Below are positions 56,473 to 64,000 of a stretch of 64,000 nt of DNA, one piece after another (the first letter of the stretch is position 1; every line of letters starts with the position of its first letter). Source of the DNA: Acidobacteriota bacterium (GTDB lineage: Bacteria; Acidobacteriota; Thermoanaerobaculia; Multivoradales; Multivoraceae); assembly GCA_026707545.1 (NCBI GenBank), contig JAPOWR010000001.1:434001-498000 (forward strand), read 5' to 3'. A program made the translations under genes and the position numbers. Under the pieces are notes generated by a model. It saw only the letters and a list, made by a program, of their open reading frames with translations, did no database searches and was not told the DNA's origin.

Positions 56473-57030
56473 CTATGGATCTTCGGTCGCCCGTACGTGG
56501 TAGTACTTGCGCACGTCAGGACGGGGACTGTTGGCCGTGCGGCCGAAGGTCGTCTGGATCAGGTCCTGGCCGTTCTTGGAGATCTCCCAGACCTCCTGCA
56601 CATCGGCCTCTACCGGGCCGATTTTGACCGTGTAGGCGATGTTGAGCTTCTTCTTGCGCCACCTGGCGCGCACTTCCCGTTGCCCGCCGAAGAAGTCCGG
56701 CGCCTGCTGAGGCTTGTTGTCGGTGATGTAGTTCGCCGGGACCTGGACGGACGTGTCCCAGTCCGGCGGGCGCAGCGTGAAGACCATCATGACGTCCTCG
56801 CCCACCAGGCTGATGTCGATCTTGGTCTCGGTCCGTTTCGTCGGCGGACTGCCGGGCGGTCGCCAGGGAGCGTCGCTGCGAGTCTCGTCCCTTTCCCAGG
56901 ATCCGGCGAACCGTTCGTCCTGGGCGGCGGCGGGTGCCGGGTTGAGTGCCGCGATCAGGACGGCGGCGCCCAGAGCGGCGACGATCGGAATCGAACGATG
57001 GGAGGCATTCCGGCTAGTGGACGGGCTCAT
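56473..57030 (-). CDS. Secreted protein of unknown function
   Basis: 185 residues from ATG 57030, chosen over ATG 57060 because GAGGAG lies 6 nt upstream and the signal peptide then follows at once (A-L-G-A-A-V-L-I-A-A-L near 20-30, ending A-A-A-Q). The mature part begins D-E-R-F-A-G-S-W-E-R-D, similar in style to acidobacterial secreted proteins with a G-x-W opening. Later segments are V-G-E-D-V-M-M-V-F and V-W-E-I-S-K-N-G-Q-D-L-I-Q. It is mostly beta and resembles a lipocalin-like small domain. It stands between the sugar-nucleotide pair and the LLM operon. Function unknown. Confidence 0.7.
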   Translation of the reverse strand: MSPSTSRNASHRSIPIVAALGAAVLIAALNPAPAAAQDERFAGSWERDETRSDAPWRPPGSPPTKRTETKIDISLVGEDVMMVFTLRPPDWDTSVQVPANYITDNKPQQAPDFFGGQREVRARWRKKKLNIAYTVKIGPVEADVQEVWEISKNGQDLIQTTFGRTANSPRPDVRKYYHVRATEDP

Positions 57031-57105
57031 GGACGTCTCCTCGCGGTCGGCGGTGTCCACTTCGGCTGCTTGTCTGATGGAATCCAGTCCATCTTAGCCC
57101 GAGCG

Positions 57106-58050
57106 CTACTCGCCCAGCAGCGCGGCGAAGTAGCGGATCGTCTTGTCCAGCCCGGTCTCCAGGTCGACCTGGGGTCGCCAGTCGAGCAGGGCGGTAGCGC
57201 GCGCGATATCCGGTTGGCGCGTCTTCGGATCGTCGACCGGCAAGGGCTGGAACTCGATCTCGCTGCGGCTGTCGGTCAGGCGCTGGATGACCTGCGCGAA
57301 CTGCAGCACGGTCATCTCGTGAGGATTGCCGAGATTGACCGGGTCGGTCTCGGACGAGTTGAGCAGACGCCAGACACCTTCGACGAGGTCGTCGATGTAG
57401 CAGAAGGAACGGGTCTGCTTGCCGTCGCCGTACACGGTCAGGGCCTTGCCCGAGAGCGCCTGGCGGATGAAGTTGGGAACGACCCGCCCGTCCCGGAGCC
57501 GCATTCGCGGGCCGTAGGTGTTGAAGATGCGGACGATCCTGGTGTCGAGGCCGTGGATGCGGTGATAGGCCATGACCATGGCTTCGGCGAAGCGCTTCGC
57601 CTCGTCGTAGACGCCGCGCGGACCGACCGGGTTCACGTTGCCCCAGTAGGACTCCGGTTGCGGATGGACCAGGGGATCGCCGTAGACCTCGGAGGTCGAG
57701 GCGAGCAGGTAGCGGGCGCCGTGGTGCTTGGCCAGGCCCAGCGAGTTGTGCGTGCCGAGCGATCCGACTTTCAGGGTCTGGATCGGCAGCTCCAGGTAGT
57801 CGACTGGGCTTGCCGGCGAGGCGAAGTGGAGGACGTTGTCGACGTCGGGACCCACGTAGACCGGCTTGCTCACGTCGTGCTCGATCAGCGTGAAGCGGTC
57901 ATTGCCCTGTAAGTGCTCGATGTTCGCGGGGCTGCCGGTGATGAAGTTGTCGACGCAGTAGACCCGGTGACCCTCGTCGAGCAGTCGGGAGCAGAGATGG
58001 GAGCCGATGAAGCCGGCGCCGCCGGTGACCACGGAGAGCGGCGCGCTCAC
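57106..58050 (-). CDS. UDP-glucuronate decarboxylase (UDP-xylose synthase-type SDR)
   Basis: 314 residues from GTG 58050, overlapping the upstream stop by 4 bp (GTGA). An extended SDR with G-G-A-G-F-I-G (10-16), D-N-F-I-T-G near 35-40, and the catalytic Y148-D-E-A-K152. The segments [14 protein letters not shown] and [11 protein letters not shown] are specific for UDP-glucuronate decarboxylases. It makes UDP-xylose in the cytosol. It directly follows UDP-glucose dehydrogenase, so UDP-glucose becomes UDP-glucuronate and then UDP-xylose, probably for surface polysaccharide. Confidence 0.93.
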   Translation of the reverse strand: MSAPLSVVTGGAGFIGSHLCSRLLDEGHRVYCVDNFITGSPANIEHLQGNDRFTLIEHDVSKPVYVGPDVDNVLHFASPASPVDYLELPIQTLKVGSLGTHNSLGLAKHHGARYLLASTSEVYGDPLVHPQPESYWGNVNPVGPRGVYDEAKRFAEAMVMAYHRIHGLDTRIVRIFNTYGPRMRLRDGRVVPNFIRQALSGKALTVYGDGKQTRSFCYIDDLVEGVWRLLNSSETDPVNLGNPHEMTVLQFAQVIQRLTDSRSEIEFQPLPVDDPKTRQPDIARATALLDWRPQVDLETGLDKTIRYFAALLGE

Positions 58051-59417
58051 GAGGCCTTCACCCCCGCGGCCTCGACTGCCGGAGTTGAGACGGTCGGAAC
58101 GGCTACCGGCTCGCTCTGTGGAACCGCGTCCGCCCGCCCGAGCGAGGAGTACCAGAGGCCTTCGGCGGCAACCCGCTCGGGCTCGTAGAGATTGCGCAGG
58201 TCGACGACGCGAGGCTGGCGCAGCAGCTTCTTCAGCCGGCCGAACTCGAGCGCGCGGAACTGGTTCCACTCGGTGAGAATGGCGAGCAGGTCGGCGCCGT
58301 CGGCGGCCTCGTACTGGTCGCCGCAGTACACGGCTTCGGGGCGGATCCGGCGAGCCTTGTCCATCGCGGCCGGATCGTAGACGCGAACCTCGGCGCCTCG
58401 GGCCAGGAGCTGGTCGAGCACGAACAGGGCTGGCGATTCGCGGATGTCGTCGGTGTGGGGCTTGAAGGACAGCCCGAGCAGGGCGACGGTGCGGCCTCTC
58501 GGATCCCCGAGCACGGACTCGATCTTGCCGAGCATCCGCTCCTGGATCCGGCGGTTGACCGCGAGCGTCGCCTCGACGATCTCGGCCCTTGCACCCGCTT
58601 CCCGGGCCATCGACACCATGGCCCGGGTGTCCTTGGGAAAGCAGGAGCCGCCGAAGCCGGGCCCGGGACGAAGGAACAGCGGCCCGATGCGCCGGTCAAG
58701 CCCCATGCCGTGGGCCACGACCTGGACGTCGGCGCCCGTCCGTTCGCAAAGCTCCGCGACCTCGTTGATAAAGGAGATGCGGGTAGCGAGGAAGCTGTTC
58801 GAGGCGTACTTGATCATCTCCGCGGTCTCGACATCGGTGACAACGATCGGTACTCCGCGGGCCCTCAGCGGTGAGTAGATGTCGAGCATGATGTCGGTGG
58901 CACGCTGGTCCCGGCTGCCGATGACCAGGCGGTCCGGGCGCATGAAGTCCTCGATCGCCGATCCCTCGCGTAGAAACTCCGGATTGCTGACCACGGAAAA
59001 GGTGCGGCCGTGGCCGATGATCTCCTCGATCATGCGGCCGGTGCCCACTGGGACCGTGCTCTTGGTGACGATCGCCTTGTAGCTGTTGAGCCGTCCGCCG
59101 ATCGCCTGGGCCACTTCGCGCACGTAGCGGAGATCCGAAGAGCCGTCCTCTCGGGGCGGCGTGCCGACGGCGATGAACACGGCGGAAGCCGCTTCAAGGG
59201 CCGGTCCCAGTTCGGTCGTGAAGCTCAGGCGCCCGGCTTCCTCGTTCTTGGCGACGAGGGTGCCCAGGCCGGGCTCGTAGATCGGAATCCGGCCCGCCTG
59301 CAACTGGGCGATCTTCGACTCGTCCTGGTCGACGCAGACGACGTCCATGCCGAAGTCGGCCAGGCAGGCCCCCGTGACCAGGCCGACGTAACCGGAACCG
59401 ACGACGCAGATTCTCAC
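58047..59417 (-). CDS. UDP-glucose 6-dehydrogenase
   Basis: 456 residues from GTG 59417, chosen because AGGAG lies 8 nt upstream and the Rossmann motif (V-G-S-G-Y-V-G-L) then begins at residue 6. The frame is open to 59468. The enzyme oxidises UDP-glucose to UDP-glucuronate in two NAD+-dependent steps. The catalytic Cys is C259 in F-G-G-S-C-F-P-K-D. Other matches are G-T-P-P near 86, K-S-T-V-P-V-G-T-G and N-P-E-F-L-R-E-G. The C-terminal 60 residues add Ala/Val-rich low complexity. It is coupled to the UDP-glucuronate decarboxylase gene. A TATGTT hexamer further upstream, near the end of the intergenic region, could be a -10. Confidence 0.95.
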   Translation of the reverse strand: MRICVVGSGYVGLVTGACLADFGMDVVCVDQDESKIAQLQAGRIPIYEPGLGTLVAKNEEAGRLSFTTELGPALEAASAVFIAVGTPPREDGSSDLRYVREVAQAIGGRLNSYKAIVTKSTVPVGTGRMIEEIIGHGRTFSVVSNPEFLREGSAIEDFMRPDRLVIGSRDQRATDIMLDIYSPLRARGVPIVVTDVETAEMIKYASNSFLATRISFINEVAELCERTGADVQVVAHGMGLDRRIGPLFLRPGPGFGGSCFPKDTRAMVSMAREAGARAEIVEATLAVNRRIQERMLGKIESVLGDPRGRTVALLGLSFKPHTDDIRESPALFVLDQLLARGAEVRVYDPAAMDKARRIRPEAVYCGDQYEAADGADLLAILTEWNQFRALEFGRLKKLLRQPRVVDLRNLYEPERVAAEGLWYSSLGRADAVPQSEPVAVPTVSTPAVEAAGVKAS

Positions 59418-59549
59418 GCGATTCTCCTCAGATCCGGCAGCGTCCCCTGCACGGTTGGGCTGTAACATAGCAGCAGGTCGAGTGGGTCGCTTCCCCCGCC
59501 ACGGGCCGCGGCGCGCACGGAGGACATCTCAGGCAACCAGGACGAGTCG

Positions 59550-59786
59550 ATGAAGGGTGGACGAAGGCTGAGCAACGCGATCGCGACGCGGAAGTCGGTG
59601 GTTACCGCGCCGCGCCGGTTCAGCAAGGTGCAGCGCAACGAACCATGCCCGTGCGGCAGCGGCCGGAAGTACAAGGACTGCTGCTACAACAAGGGCGAAG
59701 CGTTCCTGCGGAAGCTGGAACGCCAGCGCTTCAAGGAGCAGCAGAAGGCGGACGGTACGCCCTGGTACGTGCGCTGGCTGACCTGA
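59550..59786 (+). CDS. Small SEC-C motif protein
   Basis: 78 residues. A basic N-terminus is followed by the zinc-binding SEC-C motif, N-E-P-C-P-C-G-S-G-R-K-Y-K-D-C-C, at residues 31-46, with four Cys residues visible. The motif is best known from the C-terminus of SecA, where it contacts SecB and ribosomes, but it also occurs alone in small proteins whose role is unknown. The short length is normal for stand-alone forms. The stop codon abuts the stop of the convergent SDR gene with no intervening bases (TGATCA). Confidence 0.8.
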   Translation: MKGGRRLSNAIATRKSVVTAPRRFSKVQRNEPCPCGSGRKYKDCCYNKGEAFLRKLERQRFKEQQKADGTPWYVRWLT

Positions 59787-60698
59787 TCAGGCTACCGGCG
59801 TCGGCTCGGCCTTCGCGTCGACCGCCGCGTCGTGCTCCTGCCTGGCCTTCAGCAGTTGCGGCATGATCAGGTCGATCTCGCGGTTGTTCCACATCCCGTC
59901 CTTGCTGAACTTCCGGATGACCTTGGGCTGCTGCATGATGCCGATCCAGCCGCGCATGACGTCGATGATCTGAGCGGTCGTGTCCTGACCGGCTTCCGAG
60001 GCCAGCCAGGCGCACACGGGAGCGATCTGGTTGGGGCTCTGTTCGGGGGCGTCCTCATCGATCTGCATTCCGCGCGAGGCCCGCAGTTCGGCCGTCATGC
60101 GCGTCGTGGCGCCGGGGGAGATCGTGTTCACGGTGCAGCCGTACTTGGCGAGCTCGAGCGCCAGCACGCGGGAAAGGCCGGCGATACCGGCCTTGGCGGC
60201 GGCGTAGTTCGACTGGCCGAAGTTGCCGTAGAGGCCGGATACCGACGAGAAGTTGATGATCCGGCAGCCCGGCCGGTTCGTCTCGCGGATGTACCGCGCG
60301 AAGGGCCGGCTGCAGCAGTAGTGGCCCTTGAGGTGGACATCCAGCACTGCATCCCAGTCCTCCTCGACGAGGTTGAAGATCGTCCTGTCGCGAAGGATGC
60401 CGGCGTTGTTGACCAGGATGTCCAGGGCCCCGAAGGCGTCGATGGCGGTCTGGAAGATGCTCTGTCCGCCCTCGACCGTGGCCACACTGTCGTAGTTCGG
60501 AACCGCCGAGCCGCCGGCGCCCTGAATCTCCTGCACGACCTCGTCGGCGATGCGCGAGCCGCCGGTGCCGTCGGTGGCGCCGCCGAGGTCGTTGACGACG
60601 ACGTTGGCGCCTTCTTCCGCGAACTTGATTGCGATGCCCTTGCCGATGCCGCGGCCGGCGCCGGTGACGATTGCCGTCCTGCCTTCGAGGATTCCCAT
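59787..60698 (-). CDS. SDR-family oxidoreductase (3-hydroxyacyl-CoA dehydrogenase type)
   Basis: 303 residues from ATG 60698. Classical SDR features are T-G-A-G-R-G-I-G (12-19), N-N-A-G-I-L-R-D near 90, and the catalytic S-S-V-S...Y-A-A-A-K. The segment N-D-L-G-G and the long C-terminal extension resemble the (3R)-hydroxyacyl-CoA dehydrogenase domain of peroxisomal multifunctional enzymes. It is 77 bp after the MaoC gene on the same strand. Together with MaoC it could interconvert enoyl-CoA, (R)-3-hydroxyacyl-CoA and 3-ketoacyl-CoA, feeding PHA synthesis. A TAGAGT element lies upstream near 60744. Confidence 0.88.
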   Translation of the reverse strand: MGILEGRTAIVTGAGRGIGKGIAIKFAEEGANVVVNDLGGATDGTGGSRIADEVVQEIQGAGGSAVPNYDSVATVEGGQSIFQTAIDAFGALDILVNNAGILRDRTIFNLVEEDWDAVLDVHLKGHYCCSRPFARYIRETNRPGCRIINFSSVSGLYGNFGQSNYAAAKAGIAGLSRVLALELAKYGCTVNTISPGATTRMTAELRASRGMQIDEDAPEQSPNQIAPVCAWLASEAGQDTTAQIIDVMRGWIGIMQQPKVIRKFSKDGMWNNREIDLIMPQLLKARQEHDAAVDAKAEPTPVA

Positions 60699-60775
60699 CT
60701 CGTGCTCTCTCCGTCGTTGTTCCAGTCGGTGTCGGGGCCGCGTACTCTAGCGCCTTCCGCGCCCCTGGCCGAGGC

Positions 60776-61651
60776 TCAGTCGATCACGGCGACACCCTGG
60801 CTCACCGCTTCCGCGCCTTCCTCGTTCAACACCCGGAAGGCGACCTGCCTGCCGCCGCCGTTCGTCGTGCCGGCCGATGCGTGCTCCACGACGATCCGCG
60901 TGCCCGGAATGACCATCGCCGTGAACCGGCCGTACAGTCGTCTCAGACGGAGCGGGTCGCCATCGCCGTAGGCGCGCAGCACTTCGCGCCCGGCGAGGGC
61001 CCAGGTCGCGGTGCCGTGGAGGATGATGTCGGGCAGGCCGGCCCGGAGAGCCACCTCGCGCTCGGTGTGGATCGGGTTCCAGATTCGGGCGCACTCCGTG
61101 TAGACGTGGGGCATCTCACGGGGCACGAAGATCTCGGCGCGGTTCGAGCCGGCGCCGTTCAGACGGAGCCGGGGCACCTCGGGCGCCTGCTCGATCCTGG
61201 CGCTGCGGCCTTCCGTTGCCACGCCGCGAAAGATGGAACGCGACCAGGAGGTGACGACGGGCCGGCCGTCGCCGTCCACCGTCTCCAGGCAGGTCGTCAG
61301 AAGGGCTCCGGCGCGGGTGGCCCGGACGGCTGCGTAGCGGCCGCGCGTGGTGAGCGAGTCGCCGGGCCGCATCGGCCGGTGGAAGTGGGAGTCCTGGCTG
61401 GCGTGGACGCCGCGGACCAGTTCGTCCGCCTCGCCGCCGAGGAGTTGACTGCCCCGGCCGTTGCTGACCACGGGCCACTCGAGAGACACGCAGTAGGAGG
61501 GCGGCGCCGCGATGCCTCCACCCCGGGCGTCGTCGAACACGGACTCGCAGGTGTCGCCGATCCCCGCGGCATAGGCGAGCGCGTCGCGCACGGTGATCCT
61601 GCGTTCGGAAGGCGGCAGACTCCGGCCGGCAGCGGCGGTGGAGATGGGCAT
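60776..61651 (-). CDS. MaoC-family double-hotdog dehydratase
   Basis: 291 residues. Two hotdog domains are present: an N-terminal one without a clear catalytic motif (residues 1-140) and a C-terminal MaoC domain with W-N-P-I-H-T-E-R-E-V-A near 190 and I-I-L-H-G-T-A-T, the usual hydratase site. Such proteins hydrate enoyl-CoA to (R)-3-hydroxyacyl-CoA. It is 29 bp after the phaR-type gene and next to the SDR, so a PhaJ-like supply of monomers to the PHA synthase is likely. Other double-hotdog enzymes act on mesaconyl-CoA, so the substrate is not fixed by sequence. Confidence 0.82.
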   Translation of the reverse strand: MPISTAAAGRSLPPSERRITVRDALAYAAGIGDTCESVFDDARGGGIAAPPSYCVSLEWPVVSNGRGSQLLGGEADELVRGVHASQDSHFHRPMRPGDSLTTRGRYAAVRATRAGALLTTCLETVDGDGRPVVTSWSRSIFRGVATEGRSARIEQAPEVPRLRLNGAGSNRAEIFVPREMPHVYTECARIWNPIHTEREVALRAGLPDIILHGTATWALAGREVLRAYGDGDPLRLRRLYGRFTAMVIPGTRIVVEHASAGTTNGGGRQVAFRVLNEEGAEAVSQGVAVID

Positions 61652-61680
61652 CGAGCAGGGTCCTGCTTCGTCGCGCCGCG

Positions 61681-62292
61681 TCAGTCGCCGGAGCCGGCTA
61701 GGCGACGTTCAAGATCGAAGAGCCGGTTCTTCAGTTCGTCGAGTTCGGCCCGGGCGGCGCCGTCGTCCTCTTGCTGCGTTGCGGCAGACGCTTCCGGGTC
61801 GGAAGCGGTCGTCGCAGCTTCCCCGGGCCCCGGGGCGCTGCCGGGGCTTCGGCCGGCGCCGAACAGACCTTCCACTTGGCGGGTCATCTGCGCGTGCATC
61901 TGCTCGGCGATGGCGCGCGGATCCCAGAGTCGCATCCAGGACGGGTCGGGCGTGAACGGGCTTTGAGCCATCGTCTCGCGCATGCGCTCGTAGACTTCGC
62001 CAGCGCTCCTCAGGTACCACTGGAAGAAGTCCCTGCCGGCCTGGTCCCGAGCCCGCACCAGGTCACGAAGGAACTCCAGCGGCGGGCCCCGCTCCGGGTC
62101 CCTGGCTCCGTCGACGATGATCTGGGTCAGCACGTGCCGGGTCACGTCCTCGCCCGTCTTCGAGTCGACGACCTGAATGTCCTCGCCGCTCCGCACCATC
62201 TGGGCCACGCCGTCGAGGTTCACGTATCGGCTGTTGCGGGTGTCGTAGAGCCGCCGGTTCTCGTACTTCTTGATGACGATGGTGTCGGTCAT
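61681..62292 (-). CDS. phaR: PhaR-type PHA synthesis repressor
   Basis: 203 residues from ATG 62292. The N-terminal PHB-accumulation regulatory domain is clear at 3-65: I-K-K-Y-E-N-R-R-L-Y-D-T, Y-V-N-L-D, G-E-D-I-Q-V-V-D. Residues about 70-140 have the second regulatory region (L-E-F-L-R-D-L-V). The tail is Pro/Ala/Glu-rich with a possible coiled coil at 175-200. These proteins bind both DNA and PHA granules, and repress phasin and their own gene until polymer is present. The divergent phasin gene and TGCA-rich spacer (62303-62347) fit this model. Confidence 0.92.
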   Translation of the reverse strand: MTDTIVIKKYENRRLYDTRNSRYVNLDGVAQMVRSGEDIQVVDSKTGEDVTRHVLTQIIVDGARDPERGPPLEFLRDLVRARDQAGRDFFQWYLRSAGEVYERMRETMAQSPFTPDPSWMRLWDPRAIAEQMHAQMTRQVEGLFGAGRSPGSAPGPGEAATTASDPEASAATQQEDDGAARAELDELKNRLFDLERRLAGSGD

Positions 62293-62302
62293 GGGGTGGG
62301 GG

Positions 62303-62347
62303 TTGACACGATGCAGCATAGTGTGCAGGATTCATGCTGCACTGCAC
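62303..62347. promoter_or_regulatory. phaR-phasin divergent control region with TGCA repeats
   Basis: TTGACA at 62303-62308 could be the -35 of the phasin promoter, with a poor -10 near 62326. Four TGCA cores occur at 62312, 62324, 62338 and 62343, two of them in the inverted pair TGCAGCAT/ATGCTGCA. PhaR proteins are known to bind TGC-rich sites, so this is the likely operator for autoregulation and phasin control. Confidence 0.6.
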
Positions 62348-62408
62348 AAGAAACGTGCGACCACACGGACGTTTCGGACCACGGATCTTACCATTCAGGA
62401 GATTCCAG

Positions 62409-62747
62409 ATGACGACAAGCACAGCAGCCAGCACGACGAACAGCCCTCTGCGGGCCTGGCGGGGATCGATGATCGACGCCAACCGCCGTGTGCTCGATTT
62501 CCAGAAGCGTGCGTTCGACACCACCTTCGACATGGTGGCGCAGATGCAGGAACGCCGCGAAGAGGCGATCGTGAACTGGGTCGAGAAGTCCGAGCGGATT
62601 CCCGCCGAGGCCAAGAGCCTGGTGCAGGAGTGGACCCGGCTGTTCCAGGACGGCCGCAGTTCCTACCGCGCCGCGATGGACTCGAGCTTCGGACTTGCCA
62701 ACAGCTACCTCGACTCGCTCGCCCCGGAGGCGACCGAGGAGTCTTAA
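62409..62747 (+). CDS. Phasin family protein
   Basis: 112 residues from ATG 62409, with AGGAG 7 nt upstream. Helical and amphipathic, without signal peptide: R-A-W-R-G-S-M-I-D-A-N, F-D-M-V-A-Q-M-Q-E-R-R-E and W-T-R-L-F-Q-D-G. Phasins coat PHA granules and control their number and size. It is short, within the range of bacterial phasins. It faces the phaR-type gene across a 116-bp region with a likely operator, and the PhaE-like and PhaC genes follow on the same strand. It may also be related to the PhaE family. Confidence 0.8.
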   Translation: MTTSTAASTTNSPLRAWRGSMIDANRRVLDFQKRAFDTTFDMVAQMQERREEAIVNWVEKSERIPAEAKSLVQEWTRLFQDGRSSYRAAMDSSFGLANSYLDSLAPEATEES

Positions 62748-62752
62748 GCGGC

Positions 62753-62758
62753 TATCGT
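62753..62758 (+). promoter_or_regulatory. TANNNT box (TATCGT) before phaE-like gene
   Basis: It ends 8 nt before the ATG at 62767, with no Shine-Dalgarno sequence in the spacer (TCCCCGTC). A leaderless phaE-phaC transcript may start here, separate from the phasin transcript. Confidence 0.35.
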
Positions 62759-62766
62759 TCCCCGTC

Positions 62767-63144
62767 ATGGCCGATAGCAAGCCCCCAGCTCCGCCCCCCG
62801 ATCCCTTCGCCATGTGGCGGGAGTGGGTCACGAAGTCCGAGCATCAGATGAACGCGATGCTCAACGAGATGATGGGGACGGAGGAGTTCGCCCGCGCCTC
62901 GGGCAACTGGGTCGAAGCGATGACGATGTTCCAGCAGACGATGAGCGAGGGCGCCCAGCGCTACTTCGAGATGGCGGGCGTGCCCACACGGGCCGATGTC
63001 GCCGAACTCTCCGAGCGCCTGACGGCCGTGGAGGAACGGCTGCAACGGATCGAGGCGCTGCTCGCGGCAGCCGTCGGACGCAGGGAACAGCAGAACGAGG
63101 CGGTTCGCCCGGCGCGGACCCGGCGCCCGCCGTCCGAACGATGA
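62767..63144 (+). CDS. PhaE-like PHA synthase subunit (short)
   Basis: 125 residues from ATG 62767. It has F-A-M-W-R-E-W-V-T near 14, helices with M-N-A-M-L-N-E-M-M, F-Q-Q-T-M-S-E-G-A-Q-R-Y-F-E near 60, and a coiled coil at 80-105 (L-S-E-R-L-T-A-V-E-E-R-L-Q-R-I-E). This matches the C-terminal part of the class III PHA synthase subunit PhaE, which is normally about 360 residues, so the gene is a short form. The stop overlaps the phaC start by 4 bp (ATGA), so it is probably made in proportion to PhaC and activates or docks it on granules. Confidence 0.75.
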   Translation: MADSKPPAPPPDPFAMWREWVTKSEHQMNAMLNEMMGTEEFARASGNWVEAMTMFQQTMSEGAQRYFEMAGVPTRADVAELSERLTAVEERLQRIEALLAAAVGRREQQNEAVRPARTRRPPSER

Positions 63145-64000
63145 GCGCCACCGCCGCGGGAGCCCGGACCGGCCAATCGGTGAACCGGCCGGCCCTGGAC
63201 ATGGCCGGCGTCGAGCGGAGCGTGCGGCGCGAGATGGAGCGCGCCTTCCGGCGCAGCGTCAAGGGTCTGGAGTACATCAGGACCGGAGACCCCGGAGTCG
63301 GGTTGACGCCGAAGGACACCGTTCACAGCAGGGGCACGCTTCGCCTGTACCACTACCGGCCGCGTGTGGACGAGGTCTACCGGACGCCGATCCTGCTGGT
63401 CATGTCGCTGATCAGCAAGCCATACATTCTCGACCTGGCGCCCGGGCAGAGCCTGATCGAGTTCCTGCTGGACCGCGGCTTCGACGTCTACATGATCGAC
63501 TGGGGCACGCCCAGGCCGGAGGACAAGAGGCTACGGCTCGAGGACTACGTCCTCGACTTCATTCCGGAGTGCGTCGAAACGGTCCATCAGCGAAGCGGCG
63601 AGCCCGACGTGTCAGTCGTCGGCTACTGCATGGGTGGCCTGTTGGCTGCGCTGTACGGCGCTCTTCACCCGGACGTCTCGTCGGGCGGCCGGCTTCGCAA
63701 CCTGGCCTGCTTCACCACGCCGGTGAACTACGACGGCATGGGTCTGTTCAGGACCTGGACCGACCCGGCGCACTTCGATGTCGACCGGATCGTCGACCGG
63801 CTGGGGAACGTCCCGCCCCAGATGCTGTATGCCTCGTTCAATGCGTTGCGGCCGGCGTCCCAGGTCGCGGGCCGGGTGCGGCTCTGGGACAACATGTGGA
63901 ACGATGAGTTCGTCACCTCGTACCGCCGCCTCCAGCGGTGGGCGGCGGATCAGATCCCCTTCCCGGGGGAGTGCTTCCGGCAGACGACGAAGGAGCTGCA
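63141..64000 (+). CDS. phaC: PHA synthase PhaC, 5' part (truncated by window end)
   Basis: The frame begins at ATG 63141 and is open to the window edge, giving 286 residues of a protein usually 350-400 (class III) residues long. The class III/alpha-beta-hydrolase features are visible: R-L-Y-H-Y-R-P near 70, D-W-G-T-P near 120, and the lipase-box-like G-Y-C163-M-G-G, in which Cys is the nucleophile that carries the growing chain. Asp and His of the triad lie beyond the window. It polymerises (R)-3-hydroxyacyl-CoA on granules. It is coupled to the PhaE-like gene, which supports a class III two-subunit synthase. Confidence 0.93.
   Translation, partial: MSATAAGARTGQSVNRPALDMAGVERSVRREMERAFRRSVKGLEYIRTGDPGVGLTPKDTVHSRGTLRLYHYRPRVDEVYRTPILLVMSLISKPYILDLAPGQSLIEFLLDRGFDVYMIDWGTPRPEDKRLRLEDYVLDFIPECVETVHQRSGEPDVSVVGYCMGGLLAALYGALHPDVSSGGRLRNLACFTTPVNYDGMGLFRTWTDPAHFDVDRIVDRLGNVPPQMLYASFNALRPASQVAGRVRLWDNMWNDEFVTSYRRLQRWAADQIPFPGECFRQTTKEL

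Overview
The window is about two thirds G+C and densely coded, and it looks like a piece of an Acidobacteriota chromosome. Three things suggest this: six tandem secreted VWFA-related proteins of the acidobacterial type, an Oar-like TonB receptor with an N-terminal carboxypeptidase-regulatory domain, and several secreted proteins whose mature part begins near a G-K-P-D-L-T-G motif. This is inference from family content; no rRNA, tRNA, CRISPR array or intact mobile element was seen.

Layout. 1-4.5 kb: the end of a LuxR-type regulator, an intergenic region with dyads, a secreted protein with about 19 plant-type leucine-rich repeats, and a gene remnant. 4.5-11.1 kb (minus strand): a molybdopterin-binding protein, a Rieske ring-hydroxylating oxygenase (alpha and beta subunits) and three tandem paralogues of a secreted family of unknown function. 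A leader of about 70 bp is duplicated on both sides of the oxygenase genes. 11.1-20.4 kb (plus): an M20 amidohydrolase, then a lipoprotein adaptor with two RND pumps. 20.6-23.8 kb: the Oar-like receptor and a hairpin terminator. 23.9-37.5 kb (minus): six VWFA paralogues, a TPR protein, an FG-GAP/UnbV lipoprotein and a DUF1761 membrane protein. 37.6-43.0 kb (minus): a small unknown gene, a Tat-exported thiamine-diphosphate (ThDP) enzyme overlapping a cytochrome c gene, and a penicillin-acylase-type Ntn hydrolase. 43.05-53.6 kb (plus): a TonB receptor, a DUF1080 lipoprotein, a Rieske-ThDP fusion enzyme, methionine aminopeptidase, a secreted protein, a family III CoA-transferase, and haem A and haem O synthases. 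53.6-59.4 kb (minus): CoA-transferase, Nudix hydrolase, F420-type oxidoreductase, a secreted protein, UDP-glucuronate decarboxylase and UDP-glucose dehydrogenase. 59.5-64 kb: a SEC-C protein and a polyhydroxyalkanoate (PHA) divergon. On the minus strand it has a phaR-type repressor, a MaoC hydratase and an SDR; on the plus strand a phasin, a PhaE-like subunit and PhaC, which runs off the window.

Themes. Many genes overlap by exactly 4 bp (ATGA, GTGA or TTGA), so translational coupling is common. Much of the content is exported. The most unusual items are two ThDP enzymes, each tied to a one-electron carrier: one exported and overlapping a cytochrome c gene, the other fused to a Rieske domain. 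Next are the six-gene VWFA array with a variable central loop, the duplicated leader around the oxygenase genes, and a set of genes with a TANNNT box 8-9 nt before the start codon and no Shine-Dalgarno sequence, suggesting leaderless transcripts. Large open frames antisense to real genes are frequent and were treated as high-GC shadows.
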